From Candidatus Gemmiger faecavium (GTDB lineage Bacteria > Bacillota > Clostridia > Oscillospirales > Ruminococcaceae), in NCBI GenBank assembly GCA_019114415.1, contig DXFO01000062.1:1-55393 (forward strand): a stretch of 55,393 nt of DNA, written 5' to 3'. Below are positions 24,999 to 32,672 of this stretch, piece by piece. The position numbers and the translations under genes are program-made. Every line of letters starts with the position of its first letter. Position 1 is the stretch's first letter. Under the pieces are notes generated by a model, which saw only the letters and a program-made list of their open reading frames with translations, was not told where the DNA came from and did not search any database.

Positions 24999-27068
24999 AT
25001 GGAGCTGCTTTGCGTGTTTGCGTCAATGGCGGCATTGTTTCTGTTCTGCGCGTTTCTGACCCTGCGGTGCGGGCTGCACAGCGCCCTGGCGCCGCTGACT
25101 GCCCTGTCCGGAGCGGTTTTGTGGCTGACCCTCTGGGGCATGGCCGGCCCGCTGCTGGCCGGGGCCTGGATCCTGTTCGCAGCCTTTGCCGGGCTGGGCA
25201 TCTGGGCGCTGTGGCCCCGCAAGGGGGCAAAGCCCGACTACAAAAAACTGGTAAGCCCCGGGGCGGTGCTGTTCTGGGGCATGACGGCGGCCTTTGCCGT
25301 TTACTTTTTCATCCGCCAGCCCATGGCCACCGGTTTTGACGAACTCAACCTGTGGGCCACGGCGGTCAAGGTCACCAAGGTCGACAACAGCCTTTATTCC
25401 AACGCGGTGCTGGGCACCCCCTGGGCGGTCACCCAAAATCCCGGCCTGCCGCTGCTCAGCTATTTCTTCTGCTTTTTCGGCAGATATGCCGACTGGAAAA
25501 TCTATCTGGCCTACAACGCCCTTGCTTTTGCGGTGTTCGCCGCCGTGCTGGGCGGGCTGGGCTTCTCCCGCTGGCGGCTGGCAGTGCCGCTGGCCGCGGT
25601 GCTGTGGTGTGTGCCCTACTTCTTTACCACATACAACCACACCATCTACCTGAACACCGTGTACATGACCTCCTACGGCGATATTCCCGCCGGTCTTGTC
25701 ATGGGCGGCGCGGTGGCCGCATGGCTGGCCCTGCGCAGGACGGGAGGTCCCAAATGGGCCGTACTGCCCATCCTGGCCCTGGCCGCCAACACCAAGGCAA
25801 ACACCTTTGTGCTGGCATTGGTGGCCGCGGGCATCGTGGCGGTGGACGCCTGGCTTTTGCCGGAGGAGCGTCCTTTCCGCAAGGGTCTTTTGCGCCGCAC
25901 CGGTTTTGCGGCGGCATCCTTTGCCGCCCCGCTGGCGGTGTACTACCTCTGGAACATCCGCTATGTGGGGATGCTCGTCTCCAAAAATGCCGAGACCGGC
26001 GGCGTGGGGGAGACCAGCGCTGCCCTGTCCGATGTGGTGGTCAACGGCATCAGGATCTTGATGGGCCAGCCGGTGGAAGGCTTCTTTGCCGAGCGCAAAG
26101 ATCAGTTCCTTCAGGCCATTGCCGACATGGGCAACCAGTTCTGGACGGCTGACGGCAAGCTGAGCATGATCGGTCAGGGCCGCAACGTGGTGGTGCTGAT
26201 TTTGCTGGTCTTTGTGCTGGCGGCCGTTGTGGCGCCGGGCCTGGCCCTGCGGCTGCGGGTGGCCTGCGCCGCCGTGTGCAGCACCCTGTGCTTTTTGGGC
26301 TACAACCTGATGCTGGCGCTGAGCTACGGTTTCATCTTCAAGCCCTTCCAGGCGGAGAGCCTGACCGACTACAACCGCTACATTTACAGCTATTACATCG
26401 GCTGGTTTTTGATCGCCCTGGCCTGCCTGGCCCTGGCCTTGCAGGGCAGGACCGTCCCGGCCAAGGCGGAGGCGGCCCTCCCCGCATCCCCGTGGGACCG
26501 CCGCCGGGCGCTGGCGGGGCAGGGGGCCGTGCTGCTGCTGGCCTGTGCCATGCTGTTGCGCCTGAACCAGATGGTTCTGCCTCAGCTTTCGGTGCTGGGG
26601 TTCTCCGACAGCGAATTTGCCGACCGCAAGGCCGAGCGCGCCGAGGCCCAGCTGGTCTGCAGCTATCTGGAGGAGGATGACCGGGTCTTTTATGTCAGCC
26701 AGGGAGACAACGGCGAGGGCTGGTTCTCGGCGGTGTTTGACTTTTACCCGGTGCTGGTGGACTATTCCGGCGTTGTCTCCACTATGGAGGGCGGCGGCGG
26801 GACCTTCGGTTTGCCGGAGCTGGAACCGGAAGAGGAAAGCACCAAGAAATACTACTACCATCCTTACACCGCCCAACGTCTGGACGCCACCATCCGGGAA
26901 AACGGCTGCACCGTCATTTATCTGCAAACCATCGATGAGATTTTTGTGGAAAGCTACGCGGAGCTGTTCACCGACGGTCTGGCCGCCGCGATGAACGGGG
27001 AGACGCTGCTCTACCGCGTGACCGATGCGGGCTATACCCCCGTGGAAATGGAGGTGACCGCCCGATGA
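24999..27068 (+). CDS. GT-C-like membrane protein, copy B
   Basis: A 689-residue paralogue of the protein at 22337-24331 with the same plan: 11-13 membrane segments, then a soluble C-terminal domain. Counterpart motifs are TGFDELNLWATAVKVTK (near 110-126; acidic DE conserved), LTDYNRYIYSYYIGWFL (near 455-472), YVSQGDN (near 567) and ENGCTVIYLQTIDE near the end. Both copies finish with a YTPVE/FTPVA-type tail. AAAAGGAGG precedes the ATG. The similarity is clear but distant, so the two probably differ in donor or acceptor. The function is inferred only. Confidence 0.7.
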   Translation: MELLCVFASMAALFLFCAFLTLRCGLHSALAPLTALSGAVLWLTLWGMAGPLLAGAWILFAAFAGLGIWALWPRKGAKPDYKKLVSPGAVLFWGMTAAFAVYFFIRQPMATGFDELNLWATAVKVTKVDNSLYSNAVLGTPWAVTQNPGLPLLSYFFCFFGRYADWKIYLAYNALAFAVFAAVLGGLGFSRWRLAVPLAAVLWCVPYFFTTYNHTIYLNTVYMTSYGDIPAGLVMGGAVAAWLALRRTGGPKWAVLPILALAANTKANTFVLALVAAGIVAVDAWLLPEERPFRKGLLRRTGFAAASFAAPLAVYYLWNIRYVGMLVSKNAETGGVGETSAALSDVVVNGIRILMGQPVEGFFAERKDQFLQAIADMGNQFWTADGKLSMIGQGRNVVVLILLVFVLAAVVAPGLALRLRVACAAVCSTLCFLGYNLMLALSYGFIFKPFQAESLTDYNRYIYSYYIGWFLIALACLALALQGRTVPAKAEAALPASPWDRRRALAGQGAVLLLACAMLLRLNQMVLPQLSVLGFSDSEFADRKAERAEAQLVCSYLEEDDRVFYVSQGDNGEGWFSAVFDFYPVLVDYSGVVSTMEGGGGTFGLPELEPEEESTKKYYYHPYTAQRLDATIRENGCTVIYLQTIDEIFVESYAELFTDGLAAAMNGETLLYRVTDAGYTPVEMEVTAR

Positions 27069-27718
27069 AAGACGCTCTGCGCAAGTTTTTTGCCCGCCGC
27101 GGCGCATTGCCGGCGGCCTGCTATCTGCTGACGCTGGCCGGCTGGCTGGTGCTGGGGGCGTGGAATTTCGGCAGCGATGCTGTATCCCGCGCCGAGGGGA
27201 CCCTGACCGAACAGCAGATTTCTCTGGGAGAATTCCAACTGGTGGACCTGGACGCGCAGGAGGGGGGATATACCTCCACCAGCAGCGACCCCCAGATCAT
27301 TCTGGAGGATGTGTCCGACCGGGTGGTGCGCACCCTGAGTTATCAGGCGGAGTTCGACAGTGAACCCCGGGAGATGTGCCTGTATTACACCACCGCAGTG
27401 GGGGAGCCGTACAGTCAGGACAAGCGGGTCTTTCCCACCATCGGGGAGGACGGCAGCTACATTTACACCCTGCCCCGCACCACCATCGTGTCCCTGCGTC
27501 TGGACCCCTGCAGCCCCGACGCCACCGACCCTGTCACCGTGCAGTTTGCGGGGGACGCCATCACCTTGAATGATGCCGACGCCCTGCCCTCGGGCCTGGC
27601 CTACTGGCTGCCCAGCTGGTATCAGCTGTTCTGCTTCCTGCTCTATCCCGCGCTGGCCGCGGCGATTTTGAGCTGGCTGCGCGCCGTGTGGCAGGAACTC
27701 CGCACCCGCGGCAAGTGA
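27065..27718 (+). CDS. Doubly anchored companion protein, copy B
   Basis: A 217-residue paralogue of the protein at 24336-24965. It starts within the stop of the GT-C-like copy B (ATGA), so the pair is translationally coupled. One membrane segment is near residues 15-32 and one near 185-205. The outer domain shows SSDPQIILEDVSDR, MCLYYTTAVGEPYS, DGSYIYTLP and VSLRLDPCS, in the same order and spacing as copy A. The preserved order in two copies argues for a functional unit. It is the last gene of the operon; a terminator follows at 27767. Confidence 0.75.
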   Translation: MKDALRKFFARRGALPAACYLLTLAGWLVLGAWNFGSDAVSRAEGTLTEQQISLGEFQLVDLDAQEGGYTSTSSDPQIILEDVSDRVVRTLSYQAEFDSEPREMCLYYTTAVGEPYSQDKRVFPTIGEDGSYIYTLPRTTIVSLRLDPCSPDATDPVTVQFAGDAITLNDADALPSGLAYWLPSWYQLFCFLLYPALAAAILSWLRAVWQELRTRGK

Positions 27719-27766
27719 CCCGCAGCCCGGCGGCTCTGCCCCGGTGCAAAAAACTGCTTTGTATCC

Positions 27767-27811
27767 ATCGCGCCCCGTACCCGAAGCCCCGGGTCGGGAC
27801 GCGATTTTTTT
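27767..27811 (+). terminator. Terminator of the GT-C operon
   Basis: ATCGCG..CCC (from 27767) pairs with GGG..CGCGAT (ending 27805), followed by TTTTTT. Confidence 0.85.
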
Positions 27812-27931
27812 GCGAAACTTTGTAACACTCTGCCGCCGGACGGGACAGATTGATCGAAACGCCCCGCCCCGAACGCCGGGGAAGGCCCGGGGCGCAGGCT
27901 GCGCAGCCGAAACGGAAAGGAGGGAGACGCC

Positions 27932-28420
27932 GTGCTGGGAATCGAGGAACTGTACCGCCGCTACCGGGGCGACGTCTACCGCTACCTTGCCGCCCTGACC
28001 CATGACCCGGCCCTGGCCGAGGACCTTCTCAGCGAGACCTTTCTCTGCGCGGTACAGAAAGCGGGGACTTTCCGGGAACAGAGCAGCGAAAAGACCTGGC
28101 TGTTCGGTATAGCCCGCAACCTGTGGCTGCAATCCCTGCGGAAAAACCGCCCCACGGTGGAGTACAACGACCTGCTGGGGCTGTACGTGGAGGACCGGGT
28201 GGGGGAGGCCTACGATTTCCGCCAGCTGGCCGGGCGGGTGGCCGAATTGCTGGACGCCCTGCCCGAGCGGGAGCGCACCATCGTTCAGCTGCGTGCCCAG
28301 GGCCTGCCCTATGAGGAGATTGCCGCCCGCTGCGGTATCCGGGCGGGATCGGCCCGGGTCATCGAATACCGCACCCGTCAACGATTGAAAGAAATTTTGC
28401 GAAAGGAGGGCTATCTGTGA
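27932..28420 (+). CDS. ECF-type RNA polymerase sigma factor
   Basis: A 162-residue sigma-70 family protein with region 2 (about 5-65; LAEDLLSETFLCAVQK and TWLFGIARNLWLQSL) and region 4 (about 105-155; LPERERTIVQLRAQGLPYEE, then a helix-turn-helix). The GTG at 27932 is the start, after AAAGGAGGG. It directs RNA polymerase to extracytoplasmic-stress promoters. The next gene encodes a zinc-finger anti-sigma factor and overlaps its stop (GTGA). The upstream region has GAAACTTTGTAACA at 27813-27826, which could be the -35 part of a self-recognised promoter, but the matching -10 is not certain. Confidence 0.9.
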   Translation: MLGIEELYRRYRGDVYRYLAALTHDPALAEDLLSETFLCAVQKAGTFREQSSEKTWLFGIARNLWLQSLRKNRPTVEYNDLLGLYVEDRVGEAYDFRQLAGRVAELLDALPERERTIVQLRAQGLPYEEIAARCGIRAGSARVIEYRTRQRLKEILRKEGYL

Positions 28421-28992
28421 CAGAAGAAACCATGCAAACCCGTCCCTTGCCCGAAGTACAGCCCGGTATGCCGGACGATCTGCCCGACCTGCCCTGCGAT
28501 GTCTGCCGGGACCTGATCCCTCTGGTGCAGGATGGCGCCGCCAGTCCCACCGCCACCGAGATGGTCCGCCGCCATATGGAGCACTGCGAAAGCTGCCTTG
28601 CTTTCTGGCAGGAGGGCGCCCCCGCCCAGCCCGTCCCCGATGACGGCAAGGTGCTGGGCAAGATCTACAAGCGCCTGCGCCTGCTGCTCTTTGCCGCCCT
28701 GGCGGCGGGGGCCCTGTTTGGCCTGTGGCTGATGAGCTACGGATTTGCGGGGCAGTTCAATCTGCTCATCATGCCGGCGGTGGGGGCTGTGGGAGCCCTG
28801 CTGCTCCGCCGCCGCTGGTACCTGACGCCCCTGTGTGTGGCGGTGCTGGGATTTGTCTGGCATCTCTCGCTGGAAAGCACCGGACCTGTCCTGGGGCTGA
28901 TCTATGCTGCCTTTTACGGCGGACTCTGCCTGCTGGGCGGGGTGGCCGCCCTGCTGTTCCGCTATGCATTCGGAAAGGAGGACCTTCCATGA
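28417..28992 (+). CDS. Zinc-finger anti-sigma factor
   Basis: A 191-residue membrane protein. The N-terminal domain has a zf-HC2-type signature: CDVC (residues 28-31), then HMEHCESC (residues 51-58), the H-x3-C-x2-C of ZAS anti-sigma factors. Four hydrophobic segments follow at about 86-180 instead of the single one in classical anti-sigmas. The start is GTG at 28417, 6 nt after AAAGGAGGG and overlapping the sigma stop. It should bind the ECF sigma at the membrane and release it on a signal. The polytopic C-terminus may be the sensor; this is inference. Confidence 0.85.
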   Translation: MTEETMQTRPLPEVQPGMPDDLPDLPCDVCRDLIPLVQDGAASPTATEMVRRHMEHCESCLAFWQEGAPAQPVPDDGKVLGKIYKRLRLLLFAALAAGALFGLWLMSYGFAGQFNLLIMPAVGAVGALLLRRRWYLTPLCVAVLGFVWHLSLESTGPVLGLIYAAFYGGLCLLGGVAALLFRYAFGKEDLP

Positions 28993-29720
28993 ATACCCGT
29001 GAACAAACCCCGCGCCCGCGCACCAAAGCCAAACGCCGCCTTGCCGCCGCGGGCGGGTTTGCCATTGTGCTGTTTTTGATTTTCGTGCTGGTGGCTTATA
29101 CCGGCGACCCTGTCAGCAAGCATCTGGCCATGAACACGGCGGAAACCTATGCCAACGAGACCTATCCCGGTTACGACATCAAGGCGGTGGCCGCCTCGGC
29201 CCGGCACTGGTTTCGCTACGAGGTGGTCCTGGAATCTGCCGTCAGTGAGGATACCCACTTCCTGGTGGAGGTGAAACAGGGGCGTGTCACCGAAGACTCC
29301 TACGATGAGACGGTGAAAAACGGCGGGAACACCTGGGACCGTATCATCGTTTCCCTGGGGGAGGATGTGGACGCTGCCCTGGCGGAAGCGGGCATCTCCC
29401 ATGCCGGGTTTGGGCTTTACCATGAATACTACCTGGGCAGCACCGACGAGGTCCCCGTCCCCGCCGAGGGCCACCCGTCCCTGACGGTGGACATGCCCTA
29501 CGACAAGGGTGACCTGCCGCCGGTGGCGCTGGCGCTGGACATCAACGCTCCCGACGGCGTGGACGATCCCCAGGCCGCGGCCCGGCAGCTGGCCCAACAG
29601 GTCAAGGACGCCATGGATGAGGCGGGCATCGATCTGGCAGCCTATGTCGTCACGCTGTACGGCATGAATAATCGAGTGGTCGTCACCACCGGCCTGATCC
29701 CCGCCGCCGACCTGGCCTGA
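28989..29720 (+). CDS. Membrane-anchored protein of the sigma operon
   Basis: A 243-residue protein whose start (ATG at 28989) overlaps the anti-sigma stop; the frame is open further upstream but only inside the anti-sigma gene. A basic N-terminus (RPRTKAKRRL) precedes one membrane segment at about 20-40, so the rest, about 200 residues, is predicted outside. Visible segments are ANETYPGYDIKAV, YEVVLESAVSEDTHFLVEV, and a C-terminal part with alternating strands and helices. I recognise no family with confidence. As third gene of an ECF operon it may sense envelope stress or be a target of the sigma factor. Confidence 0.75.
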   Translation: MNTREQTPRPRTKAKRRLAAAGGFAIVLFLIFVLVAYTGDPVSKHLAMNTAETYANETYPGYDIKAVAASARHWFRYEVVLESAVSEDTHFLVEVKQGRVTEDSYDETVKNGGNTWDRIIVSLGEDVDAALAEAGISHAGFGLYHEYYLGSTDEVPVPAEGHPSLTVDMPYDKGDLPPVALALDINAPDGVDDPQAAARQLAQQVKDAMDEAGIDLAAYVVTLYGMNNRVVVTTGLIPAADLA

Positions 29721-29783
29721 ATGGGGGGCCGTTTTGGAATAATGCTGCCCGCCGGTGCATATGCTAGCAGCGGGTGATCGCAT

Positions 29784-30260
29784 ATGAAACAAATTCCGTG
29801 GAAAACCTATCTGTTCTGGGTGCTGCTCACCGAGGCGGTGGGCGCGCTCTCCGGCTGGCTGACCCGGGACGGCGCCAAACAGTACGCCGAGACCATCACG
29901 CTGCCGCCCCTGTCCCCGCCGGGCATCGTCTTTCCTGTGGTGTGGACGATCCTGTTTGCCCTCATGGGCATCGGTGCAGCCCGGGTCTGGCTGGCGGCGG
30001 CCTCGGCGGAACGCACGCGGAGCCTGCGGCTGTTCTTTGTCCAGCTGGGCTTCAACTTTTTCTGGAACATCATCTTCTTCAACCTGCAGGCTTACGGTTT
30101 TGCCTTTGTCTGGCTGGCGGTGCTGTGGGTGCTGATTCTGTGGATGCTGCTCTCCTTCCGCAAGGTGGACCCCCTGGCCGGGTGGCTGCAACTGCCCTAC
30201 CTTTTGTGGGTGGCCTTTGCCGGGTATCTCAACCTCGGTGTGTGGTTCCTCAACGGATGA
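29784..30260 (+). CDS. tspO: TspO/MBR family protein
   Basis: A 158-residue protein with five membrane segments, the standard TspO fold. The loop between segments 1 and 2 has LPPLSPPGIVFPVVWTILFA, the family motif, and the last segments carry YLLWVAFAGYLNLGVWFLN with the conserved W-x2-FA-x-YLN. TspO proteins bind tetrapyrroles such as protoporphyrin IX and take part in stress responses. It lies 63 bp after the sigma operon on the same strand, with no clear promoter of its own. It may be part of that transcript. Confidence 0.93.
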   Translation: MKQIPWKTYLFWVLLTEAVGALSGWLTRDGAKQYAETITLPPLSPPGIVFPVVWTILFALMGIGAARVWLAAASAERTRSLRLFFVQLGFNFFWNIIFFNLQAYGFAFVWLAVLWVLILWMLLSFRKVDPLAGWLQLPYLLWVAFAGYLNLGVWFLNG

Positions 30261-30278
30261 AACCGTCCCGACAATAAA

Positions 30279-30325
30279 AAGATGCCGTCCCTTTCCCAAA
30301 CGGGAGAGGGACGGCATTTTTGCAT
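30279..30325. terminator. Bidirectional terminator
   Basis: GATGCCGTCCC (from 30281) pairs with GGGACGGCAT (ending 30318), with T-runs on both strands. It serves tspO and the convergent GT2 gene. Confidence 0.9.
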
Positions 30326-30345
30326 ATTGGAATGTGCGGCAAAGT

Positions 30346-31347
30346 TCAGGTAATTTTCAGCGCCCGCTGGATGCGGTAGACGATGTACCGGAACAGCCCT
30401 GCGATCAGGCTGCATTCCACCCACAGATAGTTGGGCAGATTGCGCCAGTAAAACTTGGGCTTGTCGATCTTGGGCAGGGCGATTTTGGCCTCGGCGTAGC
30501 CTTTGGCGTAGTCGTTGCCGAAACCCCGGTGACGGAACATCACCACTTTCAGCAGATACCCCAGGGCCATGGGGATGAAGTTCACCACCAGCATGCCGAT
30601 GGGCTGATTTTTGTAGGGCAGCAGAATGCTGTTGCGCCCGCTCTGGATGCTCTTGAAGGGGTTGTAGCGTACCGCGCCGGTGGTGGCGCCGCAGATGTGG
30701 CGGCAGCGGGCGGTGGGGCAGTAAACGTTTTTGTACCCGAAGTTGTTGGCCCGCCAGGAAAGGTCCACGTCCTCATAGTAGGCAAAAAACAATTCGTCAA
30801 AAACGCCGATTTTATCCAAAATGGATTTTCTGTACAGCGCCGCACCCCCGCAGGCGGAGAAAATGCGGCAGGGTTTTGTGTAGCGGCTGGCCTTGAGACC
30901 GTCGCCCCGCTTGCAGGCAAAGCCCAGGATGGTCACGTAGTCCCCGGCGTCGTCGGCCAGTTCCGGCTCATAGTACCGCAGCATCAGGCTCGACACCGCA
31001 AAGATTTTGGGGTCGGCGTCGGCGGTTTTGATGAGCTCCGCCAGCCAGTCCGGCTCGGCAAAGGCGTCGTTGTTGAACAGCACCGCATACTCGCCCTTGG
31101 CAATGGCGATGCCCTGATTCACCGCATGGGAGAACCCGGTGTTTTTATCGTTCTCGATCAGGGTATAGTTGGGGCGGCCCCGGTAGCTGCGGGCGATCTC
31201 CAGGCTTTCGTCGGTGGAGCCGTTGTCGATGATGATGAGCTCAAAATCCTGTTCGGTCTGCGCCCAGATGGACTCGATGGAATCGCGCAGCCAGCCCGCA
31301 CCGTTCAGATTGGGAATGATAACGCTTGCTTTCAAAATATGTTGCAC
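30346..31347 (-). CDS. GT2 family glycosyltransferase
   Basis: A 333-residue enzyme. The GT-A domain begins ASVIIPNLNG and has the usual IIIDNGSTD, the FNNDAF nucleotide/metal motif near residue 91, and FAYYEDVDLSWR near residue 187. A hydrophobic segment near residues 250-270 and a basic C-terminus suggest membrane association. The GTG at 31347 gives the frame used here; a TTG five codons later (after GAGGTG) is equally plausible. Such enzymes usually add rhamnose or related sugars to cell-wall polysaccharides. It is the third gene of the lrp operon and not part of the two polysaccharide clusters. Confidence 0.85.
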   Translation of the reverse strand: MQHILKASVIIPNLNGAGWLRDSIESIWAQTEQDFELIIIDNGSTDESLEIARSYRGRPNYTLIENDKNTGFSHAVNQGIAIAKGEYAVLFNNDAFAEPDWLAELIKTADADPKIFAVSSLMLRYYEPELADDAGDYVTILGFACKRGDGLKASRYTKPCRIFSACGGAALYRKSILDKIGVFDELFFAYYEDVDLSWRANNFGYKNVYCPTARCRHICGATTGAVRYNPFKSIQSGRNSILLPYKNQPIGMLVVNFIPMALGYLLKVVMFRHRGFGNDYAKGYAEAKIALPKIDKPKFYWRNLPNYLWVECSLIAGLFRYIVYRIQRALKIT

Positions 31348-31353
31348 CTCATC

Positions 31354-31839
31354 TCAGGATATGCCGTAATAGGCGTACAGCATGGCGCGCTGCCAGCTGC
31401 CCAGGGCGATGGTCACCAGCAGGACGGCAATGGAGATCAGCGCCGCGATCATCAGGGTCAAAAGCAGACAGGCTCTTGCCAGGTTCCGCTGCCGCTGGCT
31501 GCATCCCGGCAGAAAGGAAAAGCACAGCATGGCCACAAGCCCTATCACCGGAATGACGAACAACAGCAGCATCCCGAAATACCATTCGATGGAAGGCGTG
31601 GCGTCCGTCTCCTCCGGCTCCCGGCAATAGTGGGGTGCAGGAGCGCCTTTGGGCGGGGCAGGGGGCAGCGGATCGGGAACCGGCGGCGGGCAAGGGGGCA
31701 GAGACGGCTCCGGCTGAGGCACGGCCGGTTCGGGATCGGGGGAACAGGGGGGCGCGTCATAAGCCCGGGGCGCACCGCATACGGCGCACCGGTCGGCGTC
31801 CGGCATCAGGCGGGCGCCGCAGTTTTTGCAAAAATCCAT
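31354..31839 (-). CDS. Zinc-ribbon membrane protein
   Basis: A 161-residue protein. Residues 1-25 form a zinc ribbon: CKNC (4-7) and CAVC (18-21). A proline-rich linker follows (about 30-75), then two hydrophobic segments near 86-110 and 120-145. AGGAT lies upstream of the ATG. Proteins of this design are common in Firmicutes, and their role is unknown. It sits between lrp and the GT2 gene with only 6 bp to the latter, so the three are co-transcribed. Confidence 0.75.
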   Translation of the reverse strand: MDFCKNCGARLMPDADRCAVCGAPRAYDAPPCSPDPEPAVPQPEPSLPPCPPPVPDPLPPAPPKGAPAPHYCREPEETDATPSIEWYFGMLLLFVIPVIGLVAMLCFSFLPGCSQRQRNLARACLLLTLMIAALISIAVLLVTIALGSWQRAMLYAYYGIS

Positions 31840-31864
31840 GTTTGGTATCCTCCGCGCGGGGACG

Positions 31865-32293
31865 TTACAGCATCAGCGGCCGGTCGGTCTGGGTGTTCAG
31901 GATGATCTGGGTGTTGGTGGACCCCATTTTCTGCATCTTGGTCAAAAGATGCTCCAGCCCGTCGATGCTCTCGCAGCTGACTTTGACGATGAAGTTGTAG
32001 CTGCCCGTGACCCGCCAGCACTGCAGAACCTGGGGTTCGCTTTCCACCAGGGCAAGGAAGTCGTCCCGGCTGGAAGCGTTGGCGGAGATGGAGATCAAAG
32101 CCTGCACCCGGGAGGCTTCCCCCGGATGGTGCAGAATGACGGTGTATCCCCCGATGATGCCCTCCTGCTCCAGCTTGCGGATACGGCTGGACACCGCCGG
32201 ACTGGTCAGATTGACGTTTTCGGCAATCTCCTTGACGGGCATACGTGCATTTTTAATCAGTAAGCGGATGATTTTTTGGTCAAGCTCATCCAT
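31865..32293 (-). CDS. Lrp/AsnC family transcriptional regulator
   Basis: A 142-residue regulator. The N-terminal helix-turn-helix is DELDQKIIRLLIKNARMPVK through NLTSPAVSSRIRKLEQEGII, and the C-terminal RAM/ligand domain begins near residue 60 with YTVILHHPG. I chose the ATG at 32293; the frame continues upstream into the leader. Family members respond to amino acids and form octamers or dimers on DNA. A promoter lies about 140 bp upstream, and an inverted repeat in the leader (32381-32430) could be its own binding site. A probable small RNA is transcribed divergently from the same spot. Confidence 0.92.
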   Translation of the reverse strand: MDELDQKIIRLLIKNARMPVKEIAENVNLTSPAVSSRIRKLEQEGIIGGYTVILHHPGEASRVQALISISANASSRDDFLALVESEPQVLQCWRVTGSYNFIVKVSCESIDGLEHLLTKMQKMGSTNTQIILNTQTDRPLML

Positions 32294-32380
32294 AACGGCA
32301 CCTCGTATATTTGATATTTTGTTCAATGCGCACAAAAAATAAAATTAAGGAAAAGAAGGTTGTGTTCTTTCACAAAAAAT

Positions 32381-32430
32381 GAGAATCGCTTATTTCAAAG
32401 GGAAAATCGAAAAAAATTAAGCGATTCCTC
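32381..32430. repeat. Inverted repeat in the lrp leader
   Basis: GAGAATCGCTTA (32381-32392) and TAAGCGATTCCTC (32418-32430) are inverted copies, with AATCGCTTA exact. It starts at the predicted lrp transcript start and could be an operator or a 5' RNA hairpin. Confidence 0.7.
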
Positions 32431-32434
32431 AAAT

Positions 32435-32463
32435 ATTATAATAAAAAGAAAACCAAAATACAA
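32435..32463 (-). promoter_or_regulatory. lrp promoter
   Basis: On the minus strand, TTGTAT (32458-32463) and a perfect TATAAT (32435-32440) are 17 bp apart. The 379-bp gene-free stretch 32294-32672 holds this promoter, the lrp leader and the divergent small-RNA unit. Confidence 0.8.
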
Positions 32464-32472
32464 GCTTTGAAT

Positions 32473-32500
32473 TTGACATGTTAAGAAAAATGAGTATACT
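32473..32500 (+). promoter_or_regulatory. Promoter of the putative small RNA
   Basis: A perfect TTGACA (32473-32478) and TATACT (32495-32500) with a 16-bp spacer. Its -35 is 9 bp from the -35 of the divergent lrp promoter. Confidence 0.8.
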
Positions 32501-32506
32501 AAAGAC

Positions 32507-32598
32507 ACATTCAAAGACAACTTCTAACCTTTATATACTTTCCCACCCCTCTATGCACAAAGGCCCGTCCGCAAGGACGGGCCTTTGTGTTTGTTTTT
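32507..32598 (+). ncRNA. Putative small RNA, about 90 nt
   Basis: A strong promoter is followed about 50 nt later by a strong terminator: CACAAAGGCCCGTCC (32556-32570), a GCAA loop, GGACGGGCCTTTGTG (32575-32589), then TTTGTTTTT. No plus-strand gene lies between, and the next genes are on the minus strand, so this is an orphan transcription unit. The part before the hairpin has a C-rich stretch, TTTCCCACCCCTC (32539-32551), that could pair with ribosome binding sites. I recognise no known RNA family. Ends are estimated from the promoter and the T-run. Confidence 0.6.
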
Positions 32599-32672
32599 GT
32601 GGCCAGCCATCCCGCAAAAACGGGTACGGCTGCCGATACTTTATTATAGAAAAGGGCAGGGGACGGGCTTCG

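Noticed and set aside
22232-27107. Two open frames of about 700 codons on the minus strand opposite the GT-C-like genes
   Set aside because: They mirror the codon bias of the membrane-protein genes. Their translations are His/Gln/Gly-rich without motifs, and no minus-strand promoter or ribosome site fits.
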